Shown: in pieces, positions 45,237-53,798 of the stretch
How positions within the stretch are numbered: the stretch's first letter is position 1
Layout of the letters: every line of letters starts with the position of its first letter
Assembly (NCBI GenBank): GCA_020247545.1
Contig: JADCIX010000011.1
Span: 1 to 64,000, forward strand
DNA: 64,000 bases
Reading direction: 5' to 3'
Source: Rhodocyclaceae bacterium
GTDB taxonomy: Bacteria > Pseudomonadota > Gammaproteobacteria > Burkholderiales > Usitatibacteraceae
Translations under genes and position numbers: made by a program
The notes under the pieces: generated by a model
Seen by the model: the letters and a program-made list of their open reading frames with translations, nothing else
What the model was told of the DNA's origin: nothing
Databases searched by the model: none

Positions 45237-45585
45237 TGTGATCTCCAACAGAATAGGTGGTGTAAATTGACTCCGGCCCCCACACTCAGGGCGGCGTAGA
45301 TCGTGCAACAGTACGAAGACTATCCGGAGAGATTTTTTGTTTCGACCGTTATGCGATAGAACAACAAATTACGGGTTCGAGCTGCATTTGTTCCAGCGAA
45401 CTTGTCCATCGGCCAACAAATATCCTCGAAGCTCGGTAAAATCTCTCCTCGGTCGGCAGTAAACCTAGGCGTTGCCGCGCAGTCTCTGCGAGCTAAACCT
45501 GCCATTCAATTTCAGGACACTTTCCTTTTTGTGCCCTGCTGCAAGTCGGCGACCCCAGCACCTTGTGTGGCACACAGGAGATGAA

Positions 45586-46170
45586 ATGCGTCCTTCCCCA
45601 ACCCCCGTCCCACTGCGCGTGGCTGACGTATCGTTGTTTTGTAAAACGTTGCGCCAACAACTCGTTGAGAAATCAACGACTGCACTCCCGAGCCATCTCG
45701 CGATGTTGAATGTCATCGCCAAGAGTGCGGGTTATCGAAACTTCCAATCAATGCGCGCTGATGCGGATTCCGCGACGCCGCACGAACGCGCGGAGCCGAT
45801 TACCTTACCCCGTGGTTCCGACTTACCAAAGCCCGTGTTGCGCGCGTTAAGCCACTTCGACACACACGGTCGTATGACACGCTTTCCGTTGCAGCTATCA
45901 ATACGCGAGCTGGCGATGCTGGCGATCTGGTGCCGATTACCGGCAAAGCGCGATTTGACCGAAGGTGAGGTCAACAATTACATCGCGCAGTTTCATACAT
46001 TCGCCGACAATGCGACCCTGCGTCGCGAGTTGGTGAACATGAAGTTGTTGTGGCGCACGAAAGATGGTCGCGTCTACCGAAAAGAAGTGCCTGAAACGTC
46101 GGCCGATGGCCAGCTATTCATCAAGACGTTGATGAAGCTGACACGTCGCGTTTCCAACACGACTTCGTAG
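45586..46170 (+). CDS. DUF2087 domain protein
   Basis: A 194-residue protein. The C-terminal half contains the DUF2087 signature: LTEGEVNNYIAQFHTFADNATLRRELVNMKLLWRTKDGRVYRK in style, a winged-helix-like fold usually attached to regulators or metal-sensing proteins. The N-terminal 60 residues (LPSHLAMLNVIAKSAGYRNFQSM) look like a short helical module seen in some DUF2087 or glyoxalase-superfamily-linked proteins. ATG 45586 is supported by AGGAG six bases upstream. It is alone; function unknown. Confidence 0.8.
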   Translation: MRPSPTPVPLRVADVSLFCKTLRQQLVEKSTTALPSHLAMLNVIAKSAGYRNFQSMRADADSATPHERAEPITLPRGSDLPKPVLRALSHFDTHGRMTRFPLQLSIRELAMLAIWCRLPAKRDLTEGEVNNYIAQFHTFADNATLRRELVNMKLLWRTKDGRVYRKEVPETSADGQLFIKTLMKLTRRVSNTTS

Positions 46171-46239
46171 GCTTGTTCCAGGCGATCTACGTCCCGGCGC
46201 TGCACGTCAACGTCGGGACGAATTTCAGTCTGCAACGCG

Positions 46240-46617
46240 CTATCGCCGATAACGATTGTCGGGATATCGGTCACGATGGTTTAGCACGCCGTCGCCATCG
46301 CGATCCCAACGACCGTGGCTCAGATACCAACCTCCGCCACGCTGTTCCCATTGATGCGGGTGATAGGCATAACCGCGCCGCTCTCGCACCCATGTGCCCG
46401 GTACCCAGAGGTGGCGGTGATGGTGCCAGTTCCAATAACCGCTCACCCAAACGTATCCACGCCGCGGTGGCGGTAGGGCTTCATAAGGTAACGCCGGCGG
46501 CGCAATTTGAATGAGAACTTCGCCGTAGTTACGCGCCTCACTAACGTTAGGCACAGCCAATGCACCCACTACGATGGAGGCAAACATTCCCGAAAGTACG
46601 ACTCTTGATATCGACAT
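46240..46617 (-). CDS. Exported YXWGXW-repeat protein
   Basis: A 125-residue secreted protein with a signal peptide (VVLSGMFASIVVGALAV). The mature part has tandem aromatic units: GYVWVSGYWNWHH, LWVPGTWVRER and WYLSHGRWDRD, the YXWGXW/WXPGXW pattern common in betaproteobacterial periplasmic proteins (BcpO-related). The C-terminal RDGDGVLNHRDRYPDN resembles a calcium-binding loop. Start ATG 46617 has GGAG nearby. Function unknown. Confidence 0.82.
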   Translation of the reverse strand: MSISRVVLSGMFASIVVGALAVPNVSEARNYGEVLIQIAPPALPYEALPPPRRGYVWVSGYWNWHHHRHLWVPGTWVRERRGYAYHPHQWEQRGGGWYLSHGRWDRDGDGVLNHRDRYPDNRYRR

Positions 46618-46835
46618 ACTGTATCTCCTCATTGGCGCACCAATAGTTGTTGGTGCCAGACGTGGTTGAAGTTCAACCGATCTTGAGGAGAAAACGTCTT
46701 AGCCAGAAGTTGGCTTACCGCTGCCCATGACTTTTTTGTAACTGGTTTTTGTTTGGCCTTAGAAGTTTGCGGATCTGAAATCTTGTTTAAAGTTTTGCGT
46801 TCGCCGAACTTGTGGAACGCCAGTGAAGTTGGCAC
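46618..46835 (-). other. Region with a doubtful 68-codon frame (46835-46629)
   Basis: A GTG-started basic open frame (SKAKQKPVTKKSWAAVSQLL) occupies most of this stretch and would end 11 bases before the YXWGXW gene on the same strand. It has no ribosome site and its start touches repeat R2, so it is not called as a gene. Confidence 0.3.
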
Positions 46836-46923
46836 AATCGGCCACTAGCCGCAGTTCGCGAAGGCTCTCTGATTTCACATATCGATCGACAGAATCAAAT
46901 GCAAAACAAGTTGACTCTGACCC
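46836..46923 (+). repeat. Dispersed repeat R2, copy 2 (upstream of the Nudix gene)
   Basis: 88 bp reading AATCGGCCACTAGCCG then TCTGATTTCACATATCGATC, GAATCAAATG, AAAACAAGTTGACTCTGACC(C). It aligns over its whole length with 55129-55041 on the minus strand and partly with 185-251. The GACTCTGACCC end resembles a word often seen around REP-associated transposases, from memory. It lies 74 bases before and co-directional with the Nudix gene. Confidence 0.75.
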
Positions 46924-46983
46924 AAGGGGTAGCGGCATTTTCGCCGGTCCTGAGTCCTGCCGTCACTGGCCGGTTGACTATGC

Positions 46984-46990
46984 GTTAGGC
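46984..46990 (+). other. Integron-core-like heptamer GTTAGGC
   Basis: GTTAGGC matches the GTTRRRY attC core-site consensus and lies 7 bases before the Nudix start codon. Its inverse GCCTAAC overlaps the Nudix stop at 47454-47460. A gene bounded this way looks like an integron cassette, but the full attC fold is not present. Confidence 0.4.
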
Positions 46991-46997
46991 GTCTGCA

Positions 46998-47459
46998 ATG
47001 CGACTCCCGTTCTCTGTTCAAGTATTTGTGATCGCAAAGCATGGCTCGACTTGGTCTGTGCTTCTCCTGCAACGCAATCCTCGTCCAGAACTTTCGCTCC
47101 CAGATTTCTGGCAAGGCGTTTCCGGTGCCCTCGAGCCCGGCGAATCCTTTGAAGCGGCTGCTATCCGTGAAGTATGGGAAGAAACGTCAATCCGTCTGCA
47201 ATCGGTCAACTCGGCATGTTTCGAACACGTTTACCCAATCAAGGCGGAGTGGCGCAATAGCTATGGGCCGGAGCCTACGCACGTCCAAGAGAAGGTTTTC
47301 TATGGGGTCATTCCCGAAATGCGGATACCCAAGCTCTCGGACGAGCACAAGGCGTTCGGCTGGTGTGTTCAGTCAGAGGCGCTTTCGTTACTCACTTTCG
47401 CCAACAATGCGCAGTGCGTTCAAGCGGTGTTTAAGGCGCTCAGCGAGCGAGCCGCCTAA
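46998..47459 (+). CDS. Nudix hydrolase in a cassette-like setting
   Basis: A 153-residue Nudix protein. The Nudix box spans GALEPGESFEAAAIREVWEETSI (about residues 43-65): Gly, the Glu after five residues and the REVWEE core are intact, but the last conserved Gly is Ser. The N-terminal VQVFVIAKHGSTWSVLLLQR and FWQGVSG fit dATP/dihydroneopterin-triphosphate pyrophosphatase-like members (NudB-like). Substrate is not known. It is flanked by GTTAGGC and GCCTAAC, preceded by repeat R2 and followed at 6 bases by repeat R1, and Nudix genes are common integron cargo, so it was probably acquired. Confidence 0.88.
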   Translation: MRLPFSVQVFVIAKHGSTWSVLLLQRNPRPELSLPDFWQGVSGALEPGESFEAAAIREVWEETSIRLQSVNSACFEHVYPIKAEWRNSYGPEPTHVQEKVFYGVIPEMRIPKLSDEHKAFGWCVQSEALSLLTFANNAQCVQAVFKALSERAA

Positions 47460-47465
47460 CCATTT

Positions 47466-47493
47466 GTTCCCGCCGCCGCAAAGCAGTCATTCC
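47466..47493 (+). repeat. Dispersed repeat R1, copy 2
   Basis: GTTCCCGCCGCCGCAAAGCA then GTCATTCC is identical to the core of 993-1018 region copy 1 and differs by two bases from the minus-strand copy at 53385-53430. It directly follows the Nudix gene stop. Upstream GCCTAACCATTTGTTC resembles the 5' half of an attC site. Confidence 0.75.
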
Positions 47494-47555
47494 TTGCCGT
47501 CAATTCCGCACAAAATTCCAGACGACCAAGAGTCTTGCAATCAGAACATTAAAGA

Positions 47556-48142
47556 CTACGCCTGCTTTGCTCCGTACCAACCACGCTGCTCTGCTTCGTT
47601 TAGCTGCGCTTCCAAGTAAGACCACAAGGCAGGGCAGCCTTCCTGAATAGGCGGGCCGATTCGGGCAACCACACGTGCGTGTGTAATGCCGTTTTCACGC
47701 CAGCTCTGTCCCTCATTGGCCAAATTCAGCAGTACTGGCATCGCCCGGTCGGCGGCGTGTGCAAAACGCGCCTCGGGTGTTTCAGCATCTTCGAACTCCT
47801 GCCAGAGCGACATAAATTTATCGCGGTGGTCATCGGGCAACAGGCCAAAATACGTTCGACCGCCACGCGTTCAGCCAACTTTCGTTCGGCCTGTCCTTCG
47901 GTTACGTAGACCATCGTGTCGCCGGTATCGATCTCTCCGATGTCGTGCACCAACAGCATGGCGATGACACGATCGATGTTTACCGGTGTTTCGGCGTAAT
48001 GCGCGAGTGAGGAGGCAAACATCGCGATTTGCCAGCTGTGCTCAGCAGAGTTCTCGTATCGATCTTGGCCGAGCGGTCTCGTCTTGCGCGTAACCGCCTT
48101 CAACTTATCAAGCTCCAATACAAACTCTACAATCTGCTGCAT
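47556..48142 (-). pseudogene. HD-domain phosphohydrolase (YfbR/HDDC2-like), frameshifted
   Basis: Two overlapping minus-strand frames together give one HD-domain protein of about 195 residues. The first (from ATG 48142; a start at 48172 is also possible) has QDRYENSAEHSWQIAM and LLVHDIGEIDTGDT, with the His and HD metal ligands; after ERI the frame turns to nonsense. The second frame, from about 47845 to 47556, continues with LLPDDHRDKFMSLWQEF and ENGITHARV. Restoring one T in the T4 run (AAAA at 47847-47850 on the plus strand) would join them. Either a real disruption or a homopolymer sequencing error. Family members are 5'-nucleotidase-like. Confidence 0.85.
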
Positions 48143-48214
48143 CACAAAACCTTTCACAATCCGGCTCAGCACCCGCTTGAGAGAAACATTCTAGTCGGAT
48201 GGCAGCCACGCGCT

Positions 48215-48259
48215 AGCCCGAATATTTCATGGGGCGCGGCCGAAAAAAATATTCGGGCT
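48215..48259 (+). promoter_or_regulatory. 13-bp perfect inverted repeat upstream of the OGT-like gene
   Basis: AGCCCGAATATTT (48215-48227) and AAATATTCGGGCT (48247-48259) are exact inverse copies around a 19-base GC-rich spacer. It lies between the divergent HD-domain and OGT-like genes, 122 bases before the latter. It could be a protein-binding operator or, in RNA, a strong hairpin; it lacks a T-run. Confidence 0.55.
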
Positions 48260-48380
48260 TGGGACAAAGCGTTCTTGTCGGCTAACAGCAAGAAAAGACC
48301 CGGTTTTCTGCGCCAATTCAACCCTTACAAAACACCGCCTTTGCCGATAATCAGCGTTACCGTCTCGGCTGGGGCCTCCC

Positions 48381-50489
48381 TTGAATCTACGAACGCATCA
48401 TCGCCACAAACAGCGGCGCACTTCCGTCGCGTTGCTCGAACAAGCCCAGCGTTATGCAGCAGCCGGGAAACTTCTAGAGGCCGAACAACACTTCGCGCGT
48501 GCCGTTGAGGCCGACCAACAGTCCTCGCTAGCCCTGACTGAGGCGGGCAACTTTCATTTCAAACAGCGGCAGCCTGAGCAGGCAATTAAATATCTTTCCC
48601 GGATTACCCTCATCGACCCTGCCAATGCCGTGGCGTGGCGCAATCTCGGTGTGGGTTATTCGTCCGCCGGTGACCACGAGCGGGCGGCTTCTGCATTTCA
48701 ACACGCAACGCGTCTCAAGGCAGACTACGCCGTGGCCCACCACGCGCTCGCACTGTCATTGGTCGCACTGGGTCGGGTCTTGGAAGCGATCCCATCATTT
48801 CAAAAGACGATTAGCCTCAACCCCAAAGATCACGACGCTTTTTACAACTTCGCCAATGCGCTGGTTTCAATCGGCGAGCTGCAAGCGGCTGAGTCCGCCT
48901 TCCACGTTGCTCTTTCGTTGAGCCCCGGATTCACCAACGCGCACTGCAATCTTGGCAAGTTGTACTACAGCATTACTGAATGTGAGATGGCAGTGCGTCA
49001 TCTCTCGCAGGCGGTCGCGCTTTCGCCGGGGTCTGCGGTCGCCCACAAAAACCTCGGCGCGGCGCTACAGCAGCAGGGCCGTTTAAGCGAGGCGCTGGCG
49101 TGTTATCAAAGCGCCTGCCGAATCCAGCCCGGATTTGTCGAAGCGCTTGGCAACATCGGTTCGGTTCAACTGGCAATGGGTGATGTGGCTGCAGCCACGG
49201 CAAATTATCGGGAAGCGCTGCGGCTCCAGCCCGGTCACGCCACATTGTGGAGCGACTATCTGTTTTGTCTGCAAAACGATCACAATATTTCAAACGAGGC
49301 GTTGTTTGCCGAACACCGCAAGTATGCAGCCGCCATTGAGGCACCGTTGCGCGCCCGCTGGCCGCAGCACGGCAATCGCGCGGATCCTGCGCGCCGCTTG
49401 AAGATCGGTTATGTTTCGGGGGATTTGCGCCATCATGCGGTGGCCTTTTTCCTTGAGCCCATTCTTGAATTTCACAGCCGCGAGGCATTCCAGCTGCATG
49501 TGTACAGCAACCACGCACAGGTCGACGAGGTGACCAAGCGTTTGGCAGGCTATGTTGACGCCTGGACACCATGTCTTCACTTAAGCGACGAGCAGTTGGC
49601 TCGGCAGATTGCCGCCGATGGCATCGACATATTGGTCGACCTCTCCGGGCACACGGCCTATAACCGCCTGCCGGTGTTCGCGCGCAAACCCGCACCCATC
49701 CAAGTGACCTACATTGGTTATGCTGGGACAACAGGGCTGGACGCGATGGACTATCGCATCACCGATCGGTGGCTGGATCCCGTCGGCATGACCGATCAGT
49801 TGCACTCAGAAACATTGGTGCGAATACCGCGAGGCAACGCCGCATTTCAAGTCGCTGCATGTGCGCCAAAGGTTGGCCAACTACCCGCGATGAACGGAAA
49901 TGGAATAACACTCGCGTGTTTAAACAATCCACGAAAGATTCGCCAGCCAGTCGTAGCGCTATGGTCGCGGATACTCACCAGGCGCCCAGATGCACGATTG
50001 CTGTTGGGCAGCGTTTCGGACGACGCCGTTAAGACAAACTTGTTAGCCTGGTTTGCCGAAGGCGGTATTGACGCGGGACGTATTTCATTTCAGCCGTGGA
50101 TGCCACTCAACGACTATCTCGCGCTTCATCAGCAAATTGATTTGGCGCTTGATCCATTTCCCTACAACGGTGGAACGACTAGCCTTCACTCGCTTTCGAT
50201 GGGCGTCCCCTTCGTCACACTTGCCGGGAACCGCACGGTATCTCGTTGTGGTGCCACGATTCTCGCAACCGTCGGGCTCGATGATTGGATTGCAGACAAT
50301 GAAGAGGCCTATGTGCAGAAGGCATTGGGAGCAATGGAAGATCTTCCCGCACTCAATGTGCTGCGCCAGAGTCTTCGCTTGCGCCTGCGCCCTGCTGATG
50401 ACGGTCGATCCAAACGTGTTGCGACCGAGGTTGAAGACGCATATCGGGCCATGTGGCAACGCTGGTGTGAATCGCAGGCGACGCAGTAA
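48381..50489 (+). CDS. TPR protein with O-GlcNAc-transferase-like (GT41) domain
   Basis: A 702-residue cytoplasmic glycosyltransferase-like protein. Residues about 15-320 are eight or nine TPR units (A/YxxLG..L patterns such as AWRNLGVGYSSAGDHERA and AHCNLGKLYYSI). The GT41 catalytic part follows: KIGYVSGDLRHHAVAFF, DLSGHTAYNRL, QVTYIGYAGTTGLDAMDY and LDPFPYNGGTTSLHSLSMGVPFVTL near the C-terminus. Bacterial relatives (SPINDLY/OGT-like) may glycosylate proteins or envelope material; the target is unknown. The start is TTG at 48381, weakly supported, and there is no Met until well into the TPR part. Confidence 0.88.
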   Translation: MNLRTHHRHKQRRTSVALLEQAQRYAAAGKLLEAEQHFARAVEADQQSSLALTEAGNFHFKQRQPEQAIKYLSRITLIDPANAVAWRNLGVGYSSAGDHERAASAFQHATRLKADYAVAHHALALSLVALGRVLEAIPSFQKTISLNPKDHDAFYNFANALVSIGELQAAESAFHVALSLSPGFTNAHCNLGKLYYSITECEMAVRHLSQAVALSPGSAVAHKNLGAALQQQGRLSEALACYQSACRIQPGFVEALGNIGSVQLAMGDVAAATANYREALRLQPGHATLWSDYLFCLQNDHNISNEALFAEHRKYAAAIEAPLRARWPQHGNRADPARRLKIGYVSGDLRHHAVAFFLEPILEFHSREAFQLHVYSNHAQVDEVTKRLAGYVDAWTPCLHLSDEQLARQIAADGIDILVDLSGHTAYNRLPVFARKPAPIQVTYIGYAGTTGLDAMDYRITDRWLDPVGMTDQLHSETLVRIPRGNAAFQVAACAPKVGQLPAMNGNGITLACLNNPRKIRQPVVALWSRILTRRPDARLLLGSVSDDAVKTNLLAWFAEGGIDAGRISFQPWMPLNDYLALHQQIDLALDPFPYNGGTTSLHSLSMGVPFVTLAGNRTVSRCGATILATVGLDDWIADNEEAYVQKALGAMEDLPALNVLRQSLRLRLRPADDGRSKRVATEVEDAYRAMWQRWCESQATQ

Positions 50490-50607
50490 GTCGCACGACG
50501 CGTCGAAGCGAGCACCGACCAACCGCCACCCCTGCGGCCCGACAGCGCACAAACTGAACATCCGTAAACATGTCGCTTAGCGGTGAGTTCAGCAACTACC
50601 GGGCCCG

Positions 50608-51372
50608 CTAAATCGAATGGTCTGGCTTGCTGGAGACCGCCTGTTCGAGCCGGGTGATAGAGGCACCCCAACGAATACCGGTCTCGCGCGCAAGCTGCTG
50701 ACATTGCGCACGCAATCCGTCGATATCCAACCTGATGGGCGAGCCAGCCGCAGCGAACGCAATCGCGTTTCCCTCGTCGTTGGCAGGAAGCGGCAACAGC
50801 CGCCCGGAAAATGCTTGTGAGAGGTTCTCTGTTTGTCTGGCGTAGCCCCTCGAACGACCAAATAGATTTAGGGCCAGCAGGCCTTGTTTGGATAACCGCG
50901 CACGACAATCGCGATAAAACGCTTCGCTGCCGAGGCCGCCAAATCGGGCATTGTGGTCGTAACCATCCACCACGATCAGGTCAAAGCGCTTACGAGCGGT
51001 CGCCATCCACTCGATGCCATCGGCAATTTCAATTTGAATGCGCGCCTCATCTTGCGGAAGCTTAAACATTTGTAATGCCACCATCGGCACCGCTTGATTG
51101 ATTTCCACAATTGTCTGATGACAATTGCGGCGATGGCGGTACAGAAACTTGGTCACGGATGCGGCACCCAGTCCAATTTGCAGCACCGTCCTCGGCCAAT
51201 CGTTATCAGGCCTCAGTGCTAATGCCAGCATCAACTCACGAGTGTACTCGAGCTCGAGCGACCACGGCCGCGCAATGCGCATCGCGCCCTGCACCCACTC
51301 GGAGCCAAAGTGGAGAAAACGAACGCCGGCTTCGTCGGAGGTTTCAATACTATGTGAGGGAAGTTTAGGCAT
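50608..51372 (-). CDS. Spermidine-synthase-like protein
   Basis: A 254-residue class I methyltransferase-fold protein of the spermidine/spermine synthase type. VLQIGLGAASVTKFLYRH is the SAM/dcSAM motif I and LIVVDGYDHN carries the acidic Asp pair of aminopropyltransferases, although the usual active-site DxxD wording is incomplete. It may transfer aminopropyl groups or be a fused orphan paralogue; many such genes are not true speE. ATG 51372 is preferred; the frame extends to 51537 without a family-like sequence. It is divergent from metX, with 267 bases between start codons. Confidence 0.75.
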   Translation of the reverse strand: MPKLPSHSIETSDEAGVRFLHFGSEWVQGAMRIARPWSLELEYTRELMLALALRPDNDWPRTVLQIGLGAASVTKFLYRHRRNCHQTIVEINQAVPMVALQMFKLPQDEARIQIEIADGIEWMATARKRFDLIVVDGYDHNARFGGLGSEAFYRDCRARLSKQGLLALNLFGRSRGYARQTENLSQAFSGRLLPLPANDEGNAIAFAAAGSPIRLDIDGLRAQCQQLARETGIRWGASITRLEQAVSSKPDHSI

Positions 51373-51442
51373 TCCCTGATTCTCCCACGCGCAGATGACG
51401 GCGGCCCTGCGAGATGCCGAGATGGGCAAAATCCGTTCACAA

Positions 51443-51471
51443 TTGACGGATGCCCGTCTGCGGCGTACCAT
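51443..51471 (+). promoter_or_regulatory. Sigma-70-type promoter for metX
   Basis: TTGACG (51443-51448) and TACCAT (51466-51471) are separated by exactly 17 bases and match the consensus at 5 and 4 of 6 positions. A start near 51478 would give a leader of about 160 nucleotides before the metX ATG. Confidence 0.5.
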
Positions 51472-51552
51472 TTCTCCTGCGCCGATTTGACGATCAGCTT
51501 GCGGGCGCGGCTCTGAGGCTTTCCCGAAGAGAACCAATAAATACGGCTAAAG

Positions 51553-51613
51553 CGGCTATTTCGAATTGCACCAAAACTCGAAAGCCCGATAGCCGAAGCT
51601 GCCGGGCTTTTTT
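51553..51613 (+). promoter_or_regulatory. Terminator/antiterminator pair in the metX leader
   Basis: AAAGCCCG (51581-51588) and CGGGCTTT (51603-51610), with inner AGC/GCT, form an intrinsic terminator followed by T6-G-T7, ending 19 bases before the metX ATG. An alternative stem pairs CGGCTATTTCGA (51553-51564) with TCGAAA...TAGCCG (51578-51595, six-base bulge) and would destroy the terminator's left arm. The two structures exclude each other, as in attenuators and riboswitches. No known SAM or SAH aptamer is recognised. Confidence 0.6.
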
Positions 51614-51639
51614 GTTTTTTTAATCGAGTTTGTTTGGAC

Positions 51640-52752
51640 ATGTTCGCTAAACCGCAGTTTGCTCATTTCGATACCCCGCTCCCTTTGGCGAGTGGTGCGG
51701 TACTGCCGGCGTACGAGCTGGCCTACGAGACCTATGGCCGCTTGAATGAAACACGCAGCAACGCCATCCTGATTTGCCATGCGCTTAACGCGTCCCACCA
51801 CGTCGCGGGCACCTACGAAAATGAACCGGATAACTTGGGCTGGTGGGACAACATGGTCGGCCCCGGCAAACCGGTTGATACGGATCGTTTTTTTGTCATT
51901 GGCGTGAACAACCTCGGCTCTTGTTTTGGCTCCAGCGGCCCGACAACAATCAATCCCGCGACCGGCAAAAAGTGGGGTGCAGATTTTCCGTTGGTCACCG
52001 TGGAAGATTGGGTGGATTCCCACGCAAGATTGCTCGATTATCTCGGCATCTCCACACTCGCCGCCGTGATGGGTGGCTCGTTGGGCGGCATGCAGGCATT
52101 GGCTTGGGCAAGTCGTTATCCGAATCGTATCAAACACGCGTTAGTGATTGCCGCTGCACCAAACCTCTCTGCTCAGAACATCGCGTTTAACGAAGTCGCT
52201 CGGCAAGCCATCATGACTGACCCCGCTTTTCATGCGGGCGCGTTTGCCGAACACAACACCGTGCCAAAGGACGGTTTGACGGTCGCGCGGATGATCGGCC
52301 ACATCACTTACATCTCTGATGACCAAATGGAAGCCAAATTTGGCCGCGGACTGCGTGAGGGGCTGAAGTTTTCATTCGCGCCGGAGTTTCAGATCGAGTC
52401 GTACTTGCGCTATCAAGGAGAAAAATTCTCCGGCTACTACGACGCCAACACTTATTTGCGCGTTACCAAGGCGCTTGATTACTTCGACCCTGCGCGAAAC
52501 TATGGCGGCGATCTTGCGCGCGCATTGGGTAGCGTCACTGCACGTGTGTTGGTGATTTCGTTCACCACCGACTGGCGGTTTTCGCCTGCCCGTTCGCGTG
52601 AGATCGTTAAAGCACTTCTGGATGGCGACAAGGACGTGACTTACGCCGAAATCGAAGCGCCGCATGGCCACGATGCCTTCTTGCTCGATAACCCGCAGTA
52701 TTTGTCCGTCGTACGCCACTACCTCAACCACATCGAGGGGGCGGGGGCATGA
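51640..52752 (+). CDS. metX: Homoserine O-acyltransferase MetX
   Basis: Alpha/beta-hydrolase-fold acyltransferase that activates homoserine for methionine synthesis. The 370-residue product from ATG 51640 shows the oxyanion/LNASHHVAG region, the nucleophile Ser in [11 protein letters not shown] and the C-terminal [13 protein letters not shown] with catalytic His. Betaproteobacterial MetX proteins paired with MetW generally use succinyl-CoA rather than acetyl-CoA; that is family knowledge. It overlaps metW by 4 bases. The leader carries a candidate attenuator. Confidence 0.95.
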   Translation: MFAKPQFAHFDTPLPLASGAVLPAYELAYETYGRLNETRSNAILICHALNASHHVAGTYENEPDNLGWWDNMVGPGKPVDTDRFFVIGVNNLGSCFGSSGPTTINPATGKKWGADFPLVTVEDWVDSHARLLDYLGISTLAAVMGGSLGGMQALAWASRYPNRIKHALVIAAAPNLSAQNIAFNEVARQAIMTDPAFHAGAFAEHNTVPKDGLTVARMIGHITYISDDQMEAKFGRGLREGLKFSFAPEFQIESYLRYQGEKFSGYYDANTYLRVTKALDYFDPARNYGGDLARALGSVTARVLVISFTTDWRFSPARSREIVKALLDGDKDVTYAEIEAPHGHDAFLLDNPQYLSVVRHYLNHIEGAGA

Positions 52753-53336
52753 TTACTCGCGCAGACTTTGACATCATCACTTCATGGGTGCCACCCAAGT
52801 CGCGCGTTCTCGACCTAGGCTGCGGTGACGGCTCGCTGTTGCGCTATTTGGCGGATAGCAAACAAGTGCGCGGCTACGGCATCGAAAACGATGAGCCTTC
52901 ACTGATCAAATGCATCGACAACCGCGTCAACGTCATCCAGACCAATCTGGAGTCCGGCATGAAAGAGATGGCCGACCACTCGTTTGATGTCGTCATCCTC
53001 TCACAGACACTGCAAGCCATCAAACATACCGAGGCGGTTGTGTCGGAAATGCTGCGCGTCGGACGCGGGGCAATTGTGACGTTTCCGAATTTCGGCTACT
53101 GGAAACATCGACTGCAGATAGGCTTGGCGGGCAAGATGCCGGTGTCAGATGACCTACCGTACCAGTGGTACGACACACCTAACGTTCACCTCTTTACCAT
53201 TCACGACTTTGAAGAGTTCTGTCGTCAGCGCGGTTATCGTATCAACAATCGACGCGTGCTTGCGGGGGATAACGAGGCGACGTTCCTGCCGAACCTTACC
53301 GGCACCTTGGCGCTTTACAAAATTTCTGCGGGATAG
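52749..53336 (+). CDS. metW: Methionine biosynthesis protein MetW
   Basis: A 195-residue methyltransferase-fold protein that acts with MetX, stimulating homoserine acylation. [17 protein letters not shown] is SAM motif [14 protein letters not shown] and [19 protein letters not shown] are MetW hallmarks. The start ATG overlaps the metX stop (4 bases), indicating translational coupling. Confidence 0.96.
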   Translation: MITRADFDIITSWVPPKSRVLDLGCGDGSLLRYLADSKQVRGYGIENDEPSLIKCIDNRVNVIQTNLESGMKEMADHSFDVVILSQTLQAIKHTEAVVSEMLRVGRGAIVTFPNFGYWKHRLQIGLAGKMPVSDDLPYQWYDTPNVHLFTIHDFEEFCRQRGYRINNRRVLAGDNEATFLPNLTGTLALYKISAG

Positions 53337-53384
53337 CCGCCAGTTATGTTTGTGGGTTCCCTGAATATCTTTGGGAATCAAGCG

Positions 53385-53430
53385 TGGGAATGTCTGCTTT
53401 GCGGTGGCGGGAACCTTCACTCTTGACCCA
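53385..53430 (-). repeat. Dispersed repeat R1, copy 3 (minus strand)
   Basis: Read on the minus strand it is TGGGTCAAGAGTGAAGGTTC then CCGCCACCGCAAAGCAGACA (TTCCCA), five mismatches to 975-1020 over 46 bases. It lies downstream of the brnTA genes in their orientation. In the other direction it is 49 bases after metW. Confidence 0.75.
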
Positions 53431-53531
53431 TTGCCGTCATTCGTTTTTCCCGATAGCGGCGGTACAGCGCATGAGATAAGTGGCCGATTGCGAGGAGAGC
53501 GGGTGGCTATTGTCGGCTAGGTGATTGCGCT

Positions 53532-53798
53532 TTACGAAACATGAAGCTCTTCACGAAGAACCTTACGTAGCTTTGCCACCGTCAAAGGTTCGTCATCCTT
53601 CTTCTTGGTTTTTGGCTGTTCAAAAGCGGCACGCAAGGCGCTATTGATCATTGTTTGGTAGCCGACGCCCTCTGCCTCTGCCTGAGCACGAAAGTGCTCG
53701 ATGACGTCGTCATCGAGCATGATGGTGATTCTCGTCTTGCCAGGTGAGGGCAGCACTGCCCCCCGCTTTCCTTGACTGAAATCGTATTCTTTACGCAT
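53532..53798 (-). CDS. brnA: BrnA antitoxin
   Basis: An 88-residue ribbon-helix-helix antitoxin. ITIMLDDDVIEHFRAQAEAEGVGYQTMINSALRAAF is the BrnA-type DNA-binding domain; the Lys-rich KTKKKDDEP part links to the C-terminal VAKLRKVLREEL. It neutralises BrnT and represses its own operon. ATG 53798 overlaps the brnT stop by 8 bases, so the toxin gene comes first, as usual for this pair. Confidence 0.93.
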   Translation of the reverse strand: MRKEYDFSQGKRGAVLPSPGKTRITIMLDDDVIEHFRAQAEAEGVGYQTMINSALRAAFEQPKTKKKDDEPLTVAKLRKVLREELHVS

